Part shown: positions 8,270-15,861 of the stretch, piece by piece
How the letters are laid out: every line of letters starts with the position of its first letter
Numbering within the stretch: position 1 is the stretch's first letter
The notes under the pieces: model-generated
Told to the model about the DNA's origin: nothing
Databases searched by the model: none
The model's input: the letters and a program-made list of their open reading frames with translations, nothing else
Assembly: GCA_028565635.1 (NCBI GenBank)
Contig: JAOXYB010025891.1
Span: 1 to 15,861, forward strand
Direction: 5' to 3'
Source: Phoronis ovalis
Taxonomy: Eukaryota; Phoronida; Phoronidae
Length of the DNA: 15,861 nucleotides
Program-made: the position numbers and the translations under genes

Positions 8270-8640
8270 AAAAAAAAATCATCGCTTATCATCACCGACA
8301 TCAATCAAGACAATCAACACTTTCCACCAACATTCATCCGCGTCGTTGTCCAATTGTGCAGCTGATAATTGATTATTCGTCCGCCATCTATATAAGCATA
8401 TAATCTATTACTATATGCTTATATGGCCAACCGTCCAAGATACTCTAAAAAATTATTCAACCACTATCGCCAGTCTTGGCGCTTGACTATCATCTGTTAT
8501 TTATTAAGAAATCTAGTTGTCCAACATATCATCGTTCATCAGATCATTTATCGGACATCGCCAATTTTGTGATATAACCTATAATCCGTCCTTAGTATCA
8601 TGATCCATCTACACAGCATTACTTCATCTTTTCGGCATTA
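8270..8640. repeat. Degenerate CATC/GTCC-type low-complexity repeat, copy B
   Basis: The plus strand is again rich in CATC, GTCC, CATCG and CGTC words, e.g. around 8278-8300, 8335-8351, 8377-8389, 8518-8541 and 8586-8612. It is more diverged than copy A (about 3285-3675), but lies at nearly the same distance upstream of its receptor start codon. It is best read as the second copy of a repeat that was part of the duplicated unit. It contains a separate hairpin at 8390-8424. Confidence 0.5.
8390..8424. repeat. Perfect 12-bp inverted repeat (hairpin)
   Basis: ATATAAGCATAT at 8390-8401 and ATATGCTTATAT at 8413-8424 are exact reverse complements with an 11-nt loop. Beyond a small bulge, GCC (8383-8385) can pair with GGC (8425-8427), which lengthens the stem. 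It could be the core of a small MITE, a cruciform or a small-RNA-like fold. No coding content. Confidence 0.6.
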
Positions 8641-8966
8641 CTATAAGTTAGTGGTTAATTGTACACGATGTTCATATTTTAAAAGTAGTTTTACAGAGTG
8701 TGATTTTGCTGTTTTAGATGTTTTTCTCCGTACGGGTACAATTGATCATTGTGTATATCCTAGTAAGTATGTACTGGAGATGGCGGAATGGACATTCTGC
8801 TGAAACAAGGATCTGTGTCACTATGGTAATTTCTCTAAAAACATAGGTTGTCTTTTGTGGTCAGTTTGAAAAAAAGCTTACAGTTATTATCTTAGGATTT
8901 TTCTGCACCGAGTGTGAAGAGGTATAGACTTATTTTGCACATTATGAGGAGGTAAATAACAGAACA
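8641..8966. other. Intergenic, nothing recognised
   Basis: Between the degenerate repeat and the presumed 3' end of the betaglycan transcript. The plus-strand frame at 8600-8803 has no recognisable domain and runs out of the repeat, so I do not call it. Confidence 0.4.
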
Positions 8967-8996
8967 ATGTTATATACAAGAGGTAGTTACAATGTA

Positions 8997-9002
8997 TTTA
9001 AT
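8997..9002 (-). terminator. Candidate distal polyadenylation signal ATTAAA
   Basis: Coding-strand ATTAAA, the most distal hexamer found before the repeat-rich region. Cleavage would be expected roughly at 8967-8987. Unproven; AATAAA at 10913-10918 is the strongest alternative. Confidence 0.2.
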
Positions 9003-10168
9003 GACTAGTATCATTACATTAGTACACATTATTTACACTTACATGCCACTTGATATTGTTACAATAACAACAAATCCGAAATATATATAATCTGTGCAGC
9101 ATTTAACAGTACGAATCCAGGTAAAAAGACAGTATAAAATCACTAAAACTCGACATCAAAACTGACACTGTGGATTTGTAAGAAAAAACTTTGTACATAT
9201 GTGCATAAATCATTATTAAATATTCACATTTGAATAAGATTAACTGATTTGAAACAAAATTTTCAGTTTGCACACCCAAATATTCTAAAACTTCCCCAAA
9301 GAAAGCAATTTTGGGTGTTTGAATCTCCACAATTTCTGCAATAAAGCAGTTTTGAATAGTAGTCCATTATCCAAGGTTCTGCACATATTGAAATATATCG
9401 GACGTGGCACCCCATCTTTACTGTATCCCCCATACGTTATACTAAGTTGCATGGGTAACAACTGACTACAAAATATTACAATATCATTTCTACAAAAATT
9501 TCATGATACTGCACTTAATACAAAATCTTAGTAGTAACTCATTTTTGATGCATGAAGCACACAACAACATTTTGTTAGTTCTTTACCTATAGACGGAAAA
9601 CTCCTGAATGTTTTCTTATTACAGTGTTCCATATTCAACAAGTAACTACAAATTAAGAATAAAAACAATTCGACCTAGTTTCAAAAATAACAATTTATCA
9701 TTTATATTGTTGTTAACAAACTTACTAAAGTTTTCATATCATACATGTAATTACTGTATGCACAGTATCACAAGGTTCTTTGTGAATTATCTATTCTTGA
9801 TCATAATGTTATCACTACAAAGATGAAAGTTATGGTTTTGAAAGTTTGTTAGTATAAAATTCATTATCAATATTTTTATAGCACTAGCCATTTTAGTGTC
9901 AGTTACTTTTGGTACACACTATTATTTTATATGACTTTGTATGACAGTGTTGAATATGAACATGACTCTATTATTTCTTCACTTATCTCTGCAAGATCAT
10001 AGCTTTAATAAAAGATTTCATTTACACATCCTCTTGTTCATTCATTAATAAAAATTCACTAAAAACTTCCAGATAAAACAACAATATCAACATTACTACT
10101 TTTTCAAAAATATATACGATTCATATAGTATAGTTTTATGCAAATGTGAGACACTGTTTGGATCCTGC

Positions 10169-10187
10169 TGCACATCGTGAATGTGCA
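10169..10187. repeat. Short hairpin TGCACAT / ATGTGCA
   Basis: Seven-base perfect arms at 10169-10175 and 10181-10187 with a 5-nt loop, inside the presumed 3' UTR. Similar small hairpins are at 10265-10282 (ATGGTGT/ACACCAT) and 10386-10405 (CTAAATG/CATTTAG). These could be UTR structure or chance. Confidence 0.45.
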
Positions 10188-10912
10188 TGACACTGACCTA
10201 GTATTATCATGCAGATGTATATTGGCATCAACAATATGACTGATGTAGGTGTATCGAAAATCTAATGGTGTTGTCACACCATCTTTGAACACAATTTACG
10301 CTCAAGTACAAATTACCATGTCCACATTCACGATGTTCAATGGAATCAGATCTCTCAAACAGTTAAATAAATATTACCTTCCACACTAAATGTCTAAACA
10401 TTTAGATGATCAGTATTAGTTTTATAAATTACATCTGAAAATATGCCAGTACAACACTAGGGAAACCTATAGATATAATTTTAATACATTGGCTTGTCTC
10501 ATGAAATTTCAAAGACAAAGACAAGTTTATACTTCAATAATATTCAGGAAAAAACCATGCTAAGCAGTCCTAATATTCATGGTAAACAAGTGTAATATGA
10601 TTTAAAATATATCAAGTTCTCTTTGGATATATGTACAAATGGAGAACAGCAAAATTTAGTCAATGGCTATATGTTTATACAAATCTATTTACATCTTCCT
10701 AAAATTTAACAGGAAATTTCTACTTTTAGCCCTGATCATTAAATACTGAACTTAAGCTCATTTGTGGGGAGCAACATTACACAGTACCGTAGCGCCCTGA
10801 GTCACGTCTGTTATATATTAGCACACAGCACCAGCACATGAACATACAGGACAGAAAGAAAAGAATACTATGCACTATGATTACACGACTAAGCTGGAAA
10901 TAAAATAAAGCA

Positions 10913-10918
10913 TTTATT
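10913..10918 (-). terminator. Candidate proximal polyadenylation signal AATAAA
   Basis: The canonical hexamer on the coding strand, about 810 nt beyond the betaglycan stop codon. If used, the 3' UTR would be about 0.8 kb and the DNA to the left would be intergenic. Confidence 0.3.
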
Positions 10919-11728
10919 AATAACATACAACTGAAACACTTTTCAGACAAAAGGAAGAATAAAAGTACTAGGAGACTTTGGTATGTGCTGGTGTTACACA
11001 TCCTGCCTTCTGTTTTTTTCGTAAATGAAATATTCTAATAAAGCTAGCTAGATAAGCATGCAGTCGTGTAACCACTGTGTTAAAGTATACCTTTGTAAAC
11101 AAAGTACAGGTTTATGGGGGATTTATGATTGATAAACATAAATACCCATTCATCCTGAGTAATGCACTGCAACTACAAAGCACATCAAAATGGAAGCATG
11201 ACAATAATTATATAAATACCCGTAATATTAACAAAATAAAGCTCACGATTGGTCAAATAAAGGTGGTGTTCATCACAACTTCATATCAGATGACGTTGAC
11301 TACGTTTAGTTCGCATAACTGTGTCAACTCTGAAGACATAATTATTCATATTTATCCGACAACTGTTTTTAAAACAACATAATATCATTCTGTATCCTCT
11401 GTTAACACACCAAACGATGAAGATACACACTTGTATACCCTTTGTAATATATCCTGCCTTAAATAAAACAATCTAATCCAATAATATATACTCAATGCAA
11501 TGTCAGCATTTCGATTATATATACTATTGACAGCCTGAGGTTTCACACATCAAGATAAAGATGATATATTTTTAATCTCATGTGACTAGTCAAACTCCCT
11601 GAAAGCACATTATACAATTAATTGTTGACTAGCCAAATAGGATTGTAAAATAAAAGAAGTTGATCTGCTATTCGGCACTATGGTTTCTCGAGGAACCCAG
11701 ACTGTCAAAACTGAAGGAGGCACTCCCT

Positions 11729-11832
11729 CTATGAACGCACTGATATAGGTGCCAATGAGTTTGGAGTACATTCCCCACTACTTTCAGGTGACTCGCGGTT
11801 TCCACGCTCAGGAACATGCCTTTGCTTTGGCT
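11729..11832 (-). CDS. TGFBR3: Betaglycan exon i: cytoplasmic tail and stop
   Basis: 104 bases, phase 1 to stop. The acceptor is TTTTATTTCAG|AGCCAA. It encodes KPKQRHVPERGN, a Ser/Pro/Glu-rich part with one cysteine (C505), and ends in ISVRS then TAG. The length fits the short betaglycan tail. The end does not fit a class I PDZ ligand (S/T-x-hydrophobic). Confidence 0.9.
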
Positions 11833-14800
11833 CTGAAATAAAACATGTCAAATTTGCACAACAATGAAAACAAATATGGTTCAAATGTTACAGAAATGTG
11901 TTTGTACTATTTTATACATAATTTTAACAGTGCAATGCTAGAGGTAGTCACACCAAATGTGTGAATTTCAAGTTTTTAGTTGTGGCAAGCACAAGAAGTT
12001 AAGTTTGAACTAAATTATAGATATGAATCACATCTATGTAGTATCAGTTGAGTGCATGGTAATGTACCAGTAAAATTTGGATAATGAATGTTCTATTAGC
12101 TTTTTTTTTTTTTCAGTCTGAAGTACAGGCTGCCTAAAGTACTGATTCCTTAAAACTTATATTTAATCATTTTTAAATATGCAATGGTTTTATTAGACAA
12201 TGCTTCAAGACAACAGCAACACAGTCTTGGCACTTTTTGACATATTTATCTGTAGAACATTTAATTAGTAGAAACGAAAGTGATTAAACTTACTGGTGCG
12301 ATTATGTATAAACCACAAAGCAGCTGTTAGTAGAACTCCAATAATGAACGAGGCAAAAGCAATGCCAATTACTGTTGCAGTATTCAAGCCTTGAACAACC
12401 ATGCCTCTCTGCTTGTTTTTGGGGATGTCACCATCTCGAGTTTGTACGGTTGTTCCGTGATTTTGATCTTCAGGATCTAGGAAATAAGGTACATAATCCA
12501 ACATGAAGAAATGTAAATGCCCATTTTCTTATAGCAAATGCAAAATATTTTTTTCCTAAGTTTAAGAGTACTTTGTAGACTTTTGTTAACTGATAAACCT
12601 TATTTTATTCAACAGTAACCAGACCAGAAAATAATTATATCTACATAACAAGCACTGTAACATCACAAATTTGCAATTATGAATTACCTATATTAGGTGG
12701 TTTGTTATCCTTTGTCTCTCGCATGCTGTTAAAGAAGTCCTCTCCATCAGAATTATCACTATTACCCTCAGACTGACTAATGCCTTGCATGATAACAACA
12801 GGACCAGTGTACACTCTCCCGATATTGGGATCTACCTGGTTTTTAGCTGAAATGCTAGTGTGTTGCTGGATACAGTAAGAATCCTGATCAATACACTGTA
12901 AGATAGAGGTAAAGTTTAAGCATGTTATGGTTCTTTCGTATTAAAGTAATTTTGAAATGGAAGAGTAAATCGGGGAGTAAATTGACATGTTCTGACCAAT
13001 GCCATTTATGTTACATTTGGTTCCCCCAGTATGGCTACAAACAGAGTAGCGATAACAAAATTAACACTACTATATTTGCATACCTGCCACTGGGCAGTTT
13101 CCTAAACTAAATTTTACTAAAATCAAATTTTATAGAATTCTAATACCACACCAGAAATACAATCATTCTTAGAATTGCTGCTAATTTTGAAAGTAAAAGC
13201 ACAATAAACATAACTGAAAACATCCATTTCCGTATTGTTTCATAAATAATATGTATGCTCACTCTGTTGATATTTCTTTGTCTCCCTCGTGTACTGCAAG
13301 TTGTCAGTTCACAATGTAAGAATATGAATCCTTCCATTTGAAACAAATTAGAAATAACAAAACTAAATCTTTGTACTGTTCTTGATCGAGCACCATGCCA
13401 CAACAAACTATCTTCAGTTTTACACCTGAAATGTACAATTTAATTTTAATGACAACCAAATGCAAGCATTTGGGTTTATGTTCATGCAAATATAAATTTA
13501 AAGTATCACGAGAGCATATCATACAGTATAGCTAATAATCCAATAATTCAGTACAATTAATAAAATATCTGTATGAAACAAAACAACACACAAGTTTTAC
13601 CACAAGCGCATTTGACAGTTGTTCCTGCACAGAAAATTTAAATTAAAAACTTACCCCCCAGTAATGAGCCAGTGTTTGGTACCATTTCTCGAACTGGAAG
13701 GGGACAACCAGCAATTCTTTGTCACAACTCCTAGGCCAGAATCTAAAAGATGTTTTTAATGAGCCATGAAAATAAGTTTGAAAAGAACCAAATTTAAACA
13801 TATTTCAGAGTAAAAACAATGAAATATTTAGCTGTTATCACTATAGTCATCGGGACAAAGATGTAATGTTGACAATAAAGTCACAAATAAAACATTCAAA
13901 TTTGTTTGCAGTGACCAAAGTTTGTTCATTTAATGAACTCCAGTCACACACTTACCACTAACGGTGCTAGTTTCAACATAAATTCTCTGTCCATTTCCAA
14001 CCGTTGATGGGAATTGGAGTATAGGTCGACTAAATGACTCAAACTTGTGAAGTTCTACTTTATATTGAATACCATTCTTAGAGGGTATAGCACTGTTTTC
14101 CTATAAGACAAGTACACTTTTATATAAAAAAGTTGAATACGTACAGTAATTGGCAATGCTTTACAAAGGATCACTTCAATACTTTACTTGTTGGCTTATT
14201 AAAGATTAGCAAAACATAAACACATAAAAACAGCTTTACAGTGGTGACTTTTTCAAAGTATTTCGCTCTTACTTCAACACAAAATTAGTCGCCTCACAAA
14301 GATGATTCTTAGCAATAAACAAAATCTCAAGATTAGCCCACTTTGTATTACAACTGAGTTTTTAGTTCTAATAAATAAACTGGCCAAAGCTAATATAACA
14401 GGACTGAGAATATGCTTATCACAGTTACTGGACATGTTGTATAACATGGTAAAACCTTTGAAACTCCGCACCATGCGATTTAAGATACCATAATTATTCA
14501 ATATTTACTATTAAGCAACTTTGTCATACAAATACTAACCAGACCATCTCTTATTGGAGTTCCAGGTGTACTGTATGCACACTGTACTACTAAAGAAGTT
14601 AATCCTCCTGATACTGTCAAATCCTCATCATCTGTGGTCACATCATATCCAGATCCATTGCCACTGGACTCATCACCATCTCCATGGTTACCACTGGCAT
14701 AGTCATTATCTTGTTTTACAATTATCTAATCAGGAAATAAGACTCATGTTACAGAATTTAAACAAGGTTTAGTGAATATGAATTTCCAATATTTGCAATG

Positions 14801-15774
14801 ATATTTCTAGAATTCTATGAAATAATAACTGTCTTTACAATTTAACAAATCACATTAAAAATAAAAATGTTATCCCTGTCATTTATTCTAAATTTAGTTT
14901 GTGTTTTGTATTTTCATCCCATATAAATAATGACTTGACTATTACAGCTGATACATGTGATTTTGAGAACTGTACGACCATAATGGTGAAATTTATGATT
15001 CTTTGGAACCTAATAAAATAATCTGAACATAATTTAAAACAGATACTATAGCAAATATCTAAAGCACAATAATACAACCGCCCAGGGAACAGATAGAGAT
15101 CTTACCTTGTTTATGTAATTCATTCCTGCAGGTAATCGTTTTGCATGTGTTCCACAGCCATTAAGCTTAGTCTGAAGCACATAGTGAGTCTCATTCTGTG
15201 TAGCTTGACATGAGGTATCCGTAAATGTAATACTTTTTAAATCATATAACTGAAATAATGGAACCATAAAATTACCACACAAAAAGTAATCAATTGTCAA
15301 CTTGCATGAAATAGGTAGTGCGGCAAAACAAACATAGCATAACACAGAATTGTAGGCTTGAATACTATTAAAAACTAAACAGACTTTTCCCTAATTCTTT
15401 TTATTTATTAATGTGCTGCAATAAAAAATGCCTTTACATACCTGCAAAAATATCTTCTGTAGTGAAACTCTGATTTCCGTGTTTAAACACTGAACTGTCA
15501 TGGCTCGTTGGAGAAATGCTTTTAACCCTTCTTCTGCTTCTGTAGGCTGATTGCTAGGTTGCATTCTTGTGCGTAGGTTATTTCCTGAGTTGATGTGGCC
15601 AGAGGACCCTAAAGGGGCTAAATCGATACTGAGTCTATTTGCTAGGGTCGCAGAAACGAAAGATGCTGGAGCTCCATAAGTGCGTGTGATTTCCGCTACA
15701 AGCTGAAGTCCCTTATTTCGTGTGCCAAGCGCATATCCTACAATGTCCCTGTCAGAATTTACTTGACCATGTGT
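11729..15774 (-). CDS. TGFBR3: Betaglycan (TGF-beta receptor type III) homologue, 3' part of gene, nine exons
   Basis: Membrane proteoglycan co-receptor that binds TGF-beta-family ligands and, in vertebrates, inhibin, and presents them to signalling receptors. Nine exons join in frame to 517 residues plus stop; the 5' exons lie outside the window. Layout of the partial protein: membrane-distal (orphan) region 1-90; ZP-N with cysteines C96, C125, C143 and C208, the NGCGT hallmark at 141-145; an acidic Ser-Gly linker at 165-194; ZP-C with C280, C300, C337, C342, C354 and C361; an extracellular stalk to 454; TM helix about 455-479; and a cytoplasmic tail of about 38 residues. The match to vertebrate betaglycan is collinear, including TVQCL, LNGCGT, RFSFV, CELTTC and GIAFASFIIGVLLTAALW. 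The NETH glycosylation site at N130 is shared. Endoglin, its relative, is a weaker fit because of the intact ZP-N and the Ser-Gly linker. The tail ends VRS, not the vertebrate PDZ ligand. Intron phases are 0,0,0,1,2,0,1,1. Confidence 0.93.
12294..12476 (-). CDS. TGFBR3: Betaglycan exon h: juxtamembrane and transmembrane segment
   Basis: 183 bases, phase 1 to 1. The acceptor is ATTTCCTAG|ATCCTG; the donor is CGCACCA|GTAAGT. It encodes a polar stalk, then a single hydrophobic helix of about 25 residues (TVIGIAFASFIIGVLLTAAL) followed by WFIHNR. The helix is strikingly close to vertebrate betaglycan and is the best single identifier of the gene. Confidence 0.95.
12688..12895 (-). CDS. TGFBR3: Betaglycan exon g: end of ZP-C and stalk
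   Basis: 208 bases, phase 0 to 1. The acceptor is TATCTTACAG|TGTATT; the donor is ATATAG|GTAATT. It starts with C354 and C361 (CIDQDSYC), then a VYTGPVVIMQG strand, then a Ser/Asp/Asn-rich linker ending in KPPNI. This linker is the usual site of protease exposure in ZP proteins, though no clear dibasic or furin-type site is seen. Confidence 0.9.
13263..13425 (-). CDS. TGFBR3: Betaglycan exon f: ZP-C core
   Basis: 163 bases, phase 2 to 0. The acceptor is ACATTTCAG|GTGTAA; the donor is AGA|GTGAGC. It supplies C300 right after the GG of the previous exon, then RFSFVISNLF and FLHCELTTC with C337 and C342. Without this exon the flanking exons are out of frame, which confirms the join. Confidence 0.92.
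13655..13742 (-). CDS. TGFBR3: Betaglycan exon e: ZP-C NCW segment
   Basis: 88 bases, phase 1 to 2. The acceptor is CATCTTTTAG|ATTCTG; the donor is GGGGG|GTAAGT. It encodes SGLGVVTKNCWLSPSSS with ZP-C cysteine C280, then NGT (glycosylation site N289) and HWLITGG. The VxxNCWxxP pattern is the standard ZP-C signature. Another frame of the same stretch is also open but does not match the family. Confidence 0.9.
13956..14100 (-). CDS. TGFBR3: Betaglycan exon d: start of ZP-C
   Basis: 48 codons plus one base, phase 0 to 1. The acceptor is TTATAG|GAAAAC; the donor is AGTG|GTAAGT. It encodes the region running through YKVELHKFESF, FPSTVGNGQRIYVETS, the strand pattern that opens ZP-C, and has no cysteine. 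Confidence 0.9.
14540..14725 (-). CDS. TGFBR3: Betaglycan exon c: acidic Ser-Gly linker and end of ZP-N
   Basis: 62 codons, phase 0 at both ends. The acceptor is CTGATTAG|ATAATT; the donor is CTG|GTTAGT. It begins IIVKQDN, then an acidic Gly/Ser stretch with Ser-Gly pairs at S170, S180 and S184 flanked by Asp/Glu, the local pattern of glycosaminoglycan attachment. It then continues to VVQC with the fourth ZP-N cysteine, C208. Vertebrate betaglycan carries its glycosaminoglycan chains in the same place. Confidence 0.9.
15106..15249 (-). CDS. TGFBR3: Betaglycan exon b: ZP-N core
   Basis: 48 codons, phase 0 at both ends. The acceptor is ATTATTTCAG|TTATAT; the donor is AAG|GTAAGA. It carries the second and third ZP-N cysteines (DTSC at 125, NGCGTH at 143), which pair in ZP-N folds, and the NETH glycosylation site. 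The LNGCGT motif is diagnostic of ZP domains. Confidence 0.93.
15442..15774 (-). CDS. TGFBR3: Betaglycan exon a: end of orphan region and start of ZP-N
   Basis: 111 codons, phase 0 at both ends. The acceptor is ATTTTTTTAG before ACACATGG; the donor is CAG|GTATGT. The first about 90 residues, including IVGYALGTRNKGLQLVAEI, belong to the region before the ZP module. From AMTVQC on, C96 is the first ZP-N cysteine and IRVSLQKIFL the first strand. The exon upstream is beyond the window edge (15775-15861 is intron). Confidence 0.9.
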
Positions 15775-15861
15775 CTAAAAAAATAATGTATTTAAAAATG
15801 TACGTTGTAATTATAATCAAAACCATGGTATCCTCAGAAATTTGGGATAAACAACATATAA

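Larger units (their letters stand above)
8967..11728 (-). other. Presumed long 3' UTR of the betaglycan homologue
   Basis: About 2.7 kb downstream of the betaglycan stop contains only short frames without domain content. Candidate polyadenylation hexamers on the coding strand are AATAAA at 10913-10918, ATTAAA at 10480-10485 and ATTAAA at 8997-9002; the last would give the longest transcript. Vertebrate TGFBR3 transcripts also have long 3' UTRs. Four Pumilio-type words and several small hairpins lie here (see findings). The true end is unknown: a shorter UTR ending near 10900 plus intergenic DNA fits equally well. Confidence 0.4.

Noticed and set aside
8600-9330. Small frames at 8600-8803 (+) and 9103-9330 (-)
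   Set aside because: No domain, AT-driven composition, and located in repeat or presumed UTR sequence.
12922-13110. Plus-strand frame within the intron between exons f and g
   Set aside because: Intronic, no recognisable domain, and on the strand opposite all supported genes.
12895-13655. Direct splice from exon e to exon g
   Set aside because: It is out of phase and reaches a stop quickly. Inserting exon f (13263-13425) restores the frame and supplies the missing ZP-C cysteines.
13655-13742. Alternative frame of exon e, reading FWPRSCDKELLVV onward
   Set aside because: Although open, it does not match ZP-C and does not join in phase to the neighbours. The VVTKNCW frame does both.
14554-14772. 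Plus-strand His-rich 72-codon frame
   Set aside because: Antisense of the betaglycan Ser-Gly/Asp linker exon; the His runs are the complement of GATG/CCATGG-like codons.

Overview
This window looks like AT-rich nuclear DNA from an animal, most likely an invertebrate (an invertebrate deuterostome is my guess, not something the sequence proves). The reasons are spliced genes with short GT-AG introns (about 190-460 bp), microsatellite and MITE-like repeats, a pair of intronless seven-transmembrane receptor genes, and a recognisable TGF-beta co-receptor gene. There is nothing bacterial or viral: no operons, no phage genes, no CRISPR. All three credible genes lie on the minus strand.

Layout from left to right. 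A (TA)n/(CA)n microsatellite is at 1-60, followed by sparse AT-rich DNA. The first class A GPCR gene is at 988-1968 (326 aa). Its upstream flank (1969-3270) has a short hairpin and a direct repeat. Next comes a repeat-rich stretch: a degenerate CATC/GTCC-type repeat (about 3285-3675), a tRNA-derived SINE-like fragment (about 3680-3730), a roughly 139-bp tandem repeat (3929-4207 plus a trailing partial copy) and a MITE-like element with about 30-bp terminal inverted repeats (4588-5062). The second GPCR gene is at 5877-6926 (349 aa). It is a clear tandem paralogue of the first, roughly three-quarters identical by eye. Its upstream flank ends in a second degenerate CATC/GTCC region (about 8270-8640), at nearly the same distance from its start codon as in the first copy, so the duplicated unit probably included upstream DNA.

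The right third (11729 to the window edge) holds the 3' half of a betaglycan (TGF-beta receptor type III, TGFBR3) homologue. I joined nine coding exons by hand. All splice sites are GT-AG, all intron phases agree, and the sum is 1554 nt, i.e. 517 residues plus stop. The protein shows a piece of the membrane-distal (orphan) region, a complete ZP module (four-cysteine ZP-N, an acidic Ser-Gly linker, six-cysteine ZP-C), a transmembrane helix very close to that of vertebrate betaglycan, and a short Ser/Pro-rich cytoplasmic tail. Its 5' exons lie beyond 15861. The roughly 2.7 kb beyond its stop (about 8970-11728) has no gene and is best read as a long 3' UTR.

The receptors and betaglycan are neighbours, but nothing shows that they work together. 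The GPCRs would sense an unknown ligand at the cell surface. Betaglycan would present TGF-beta-family ligands to signalling receptors.
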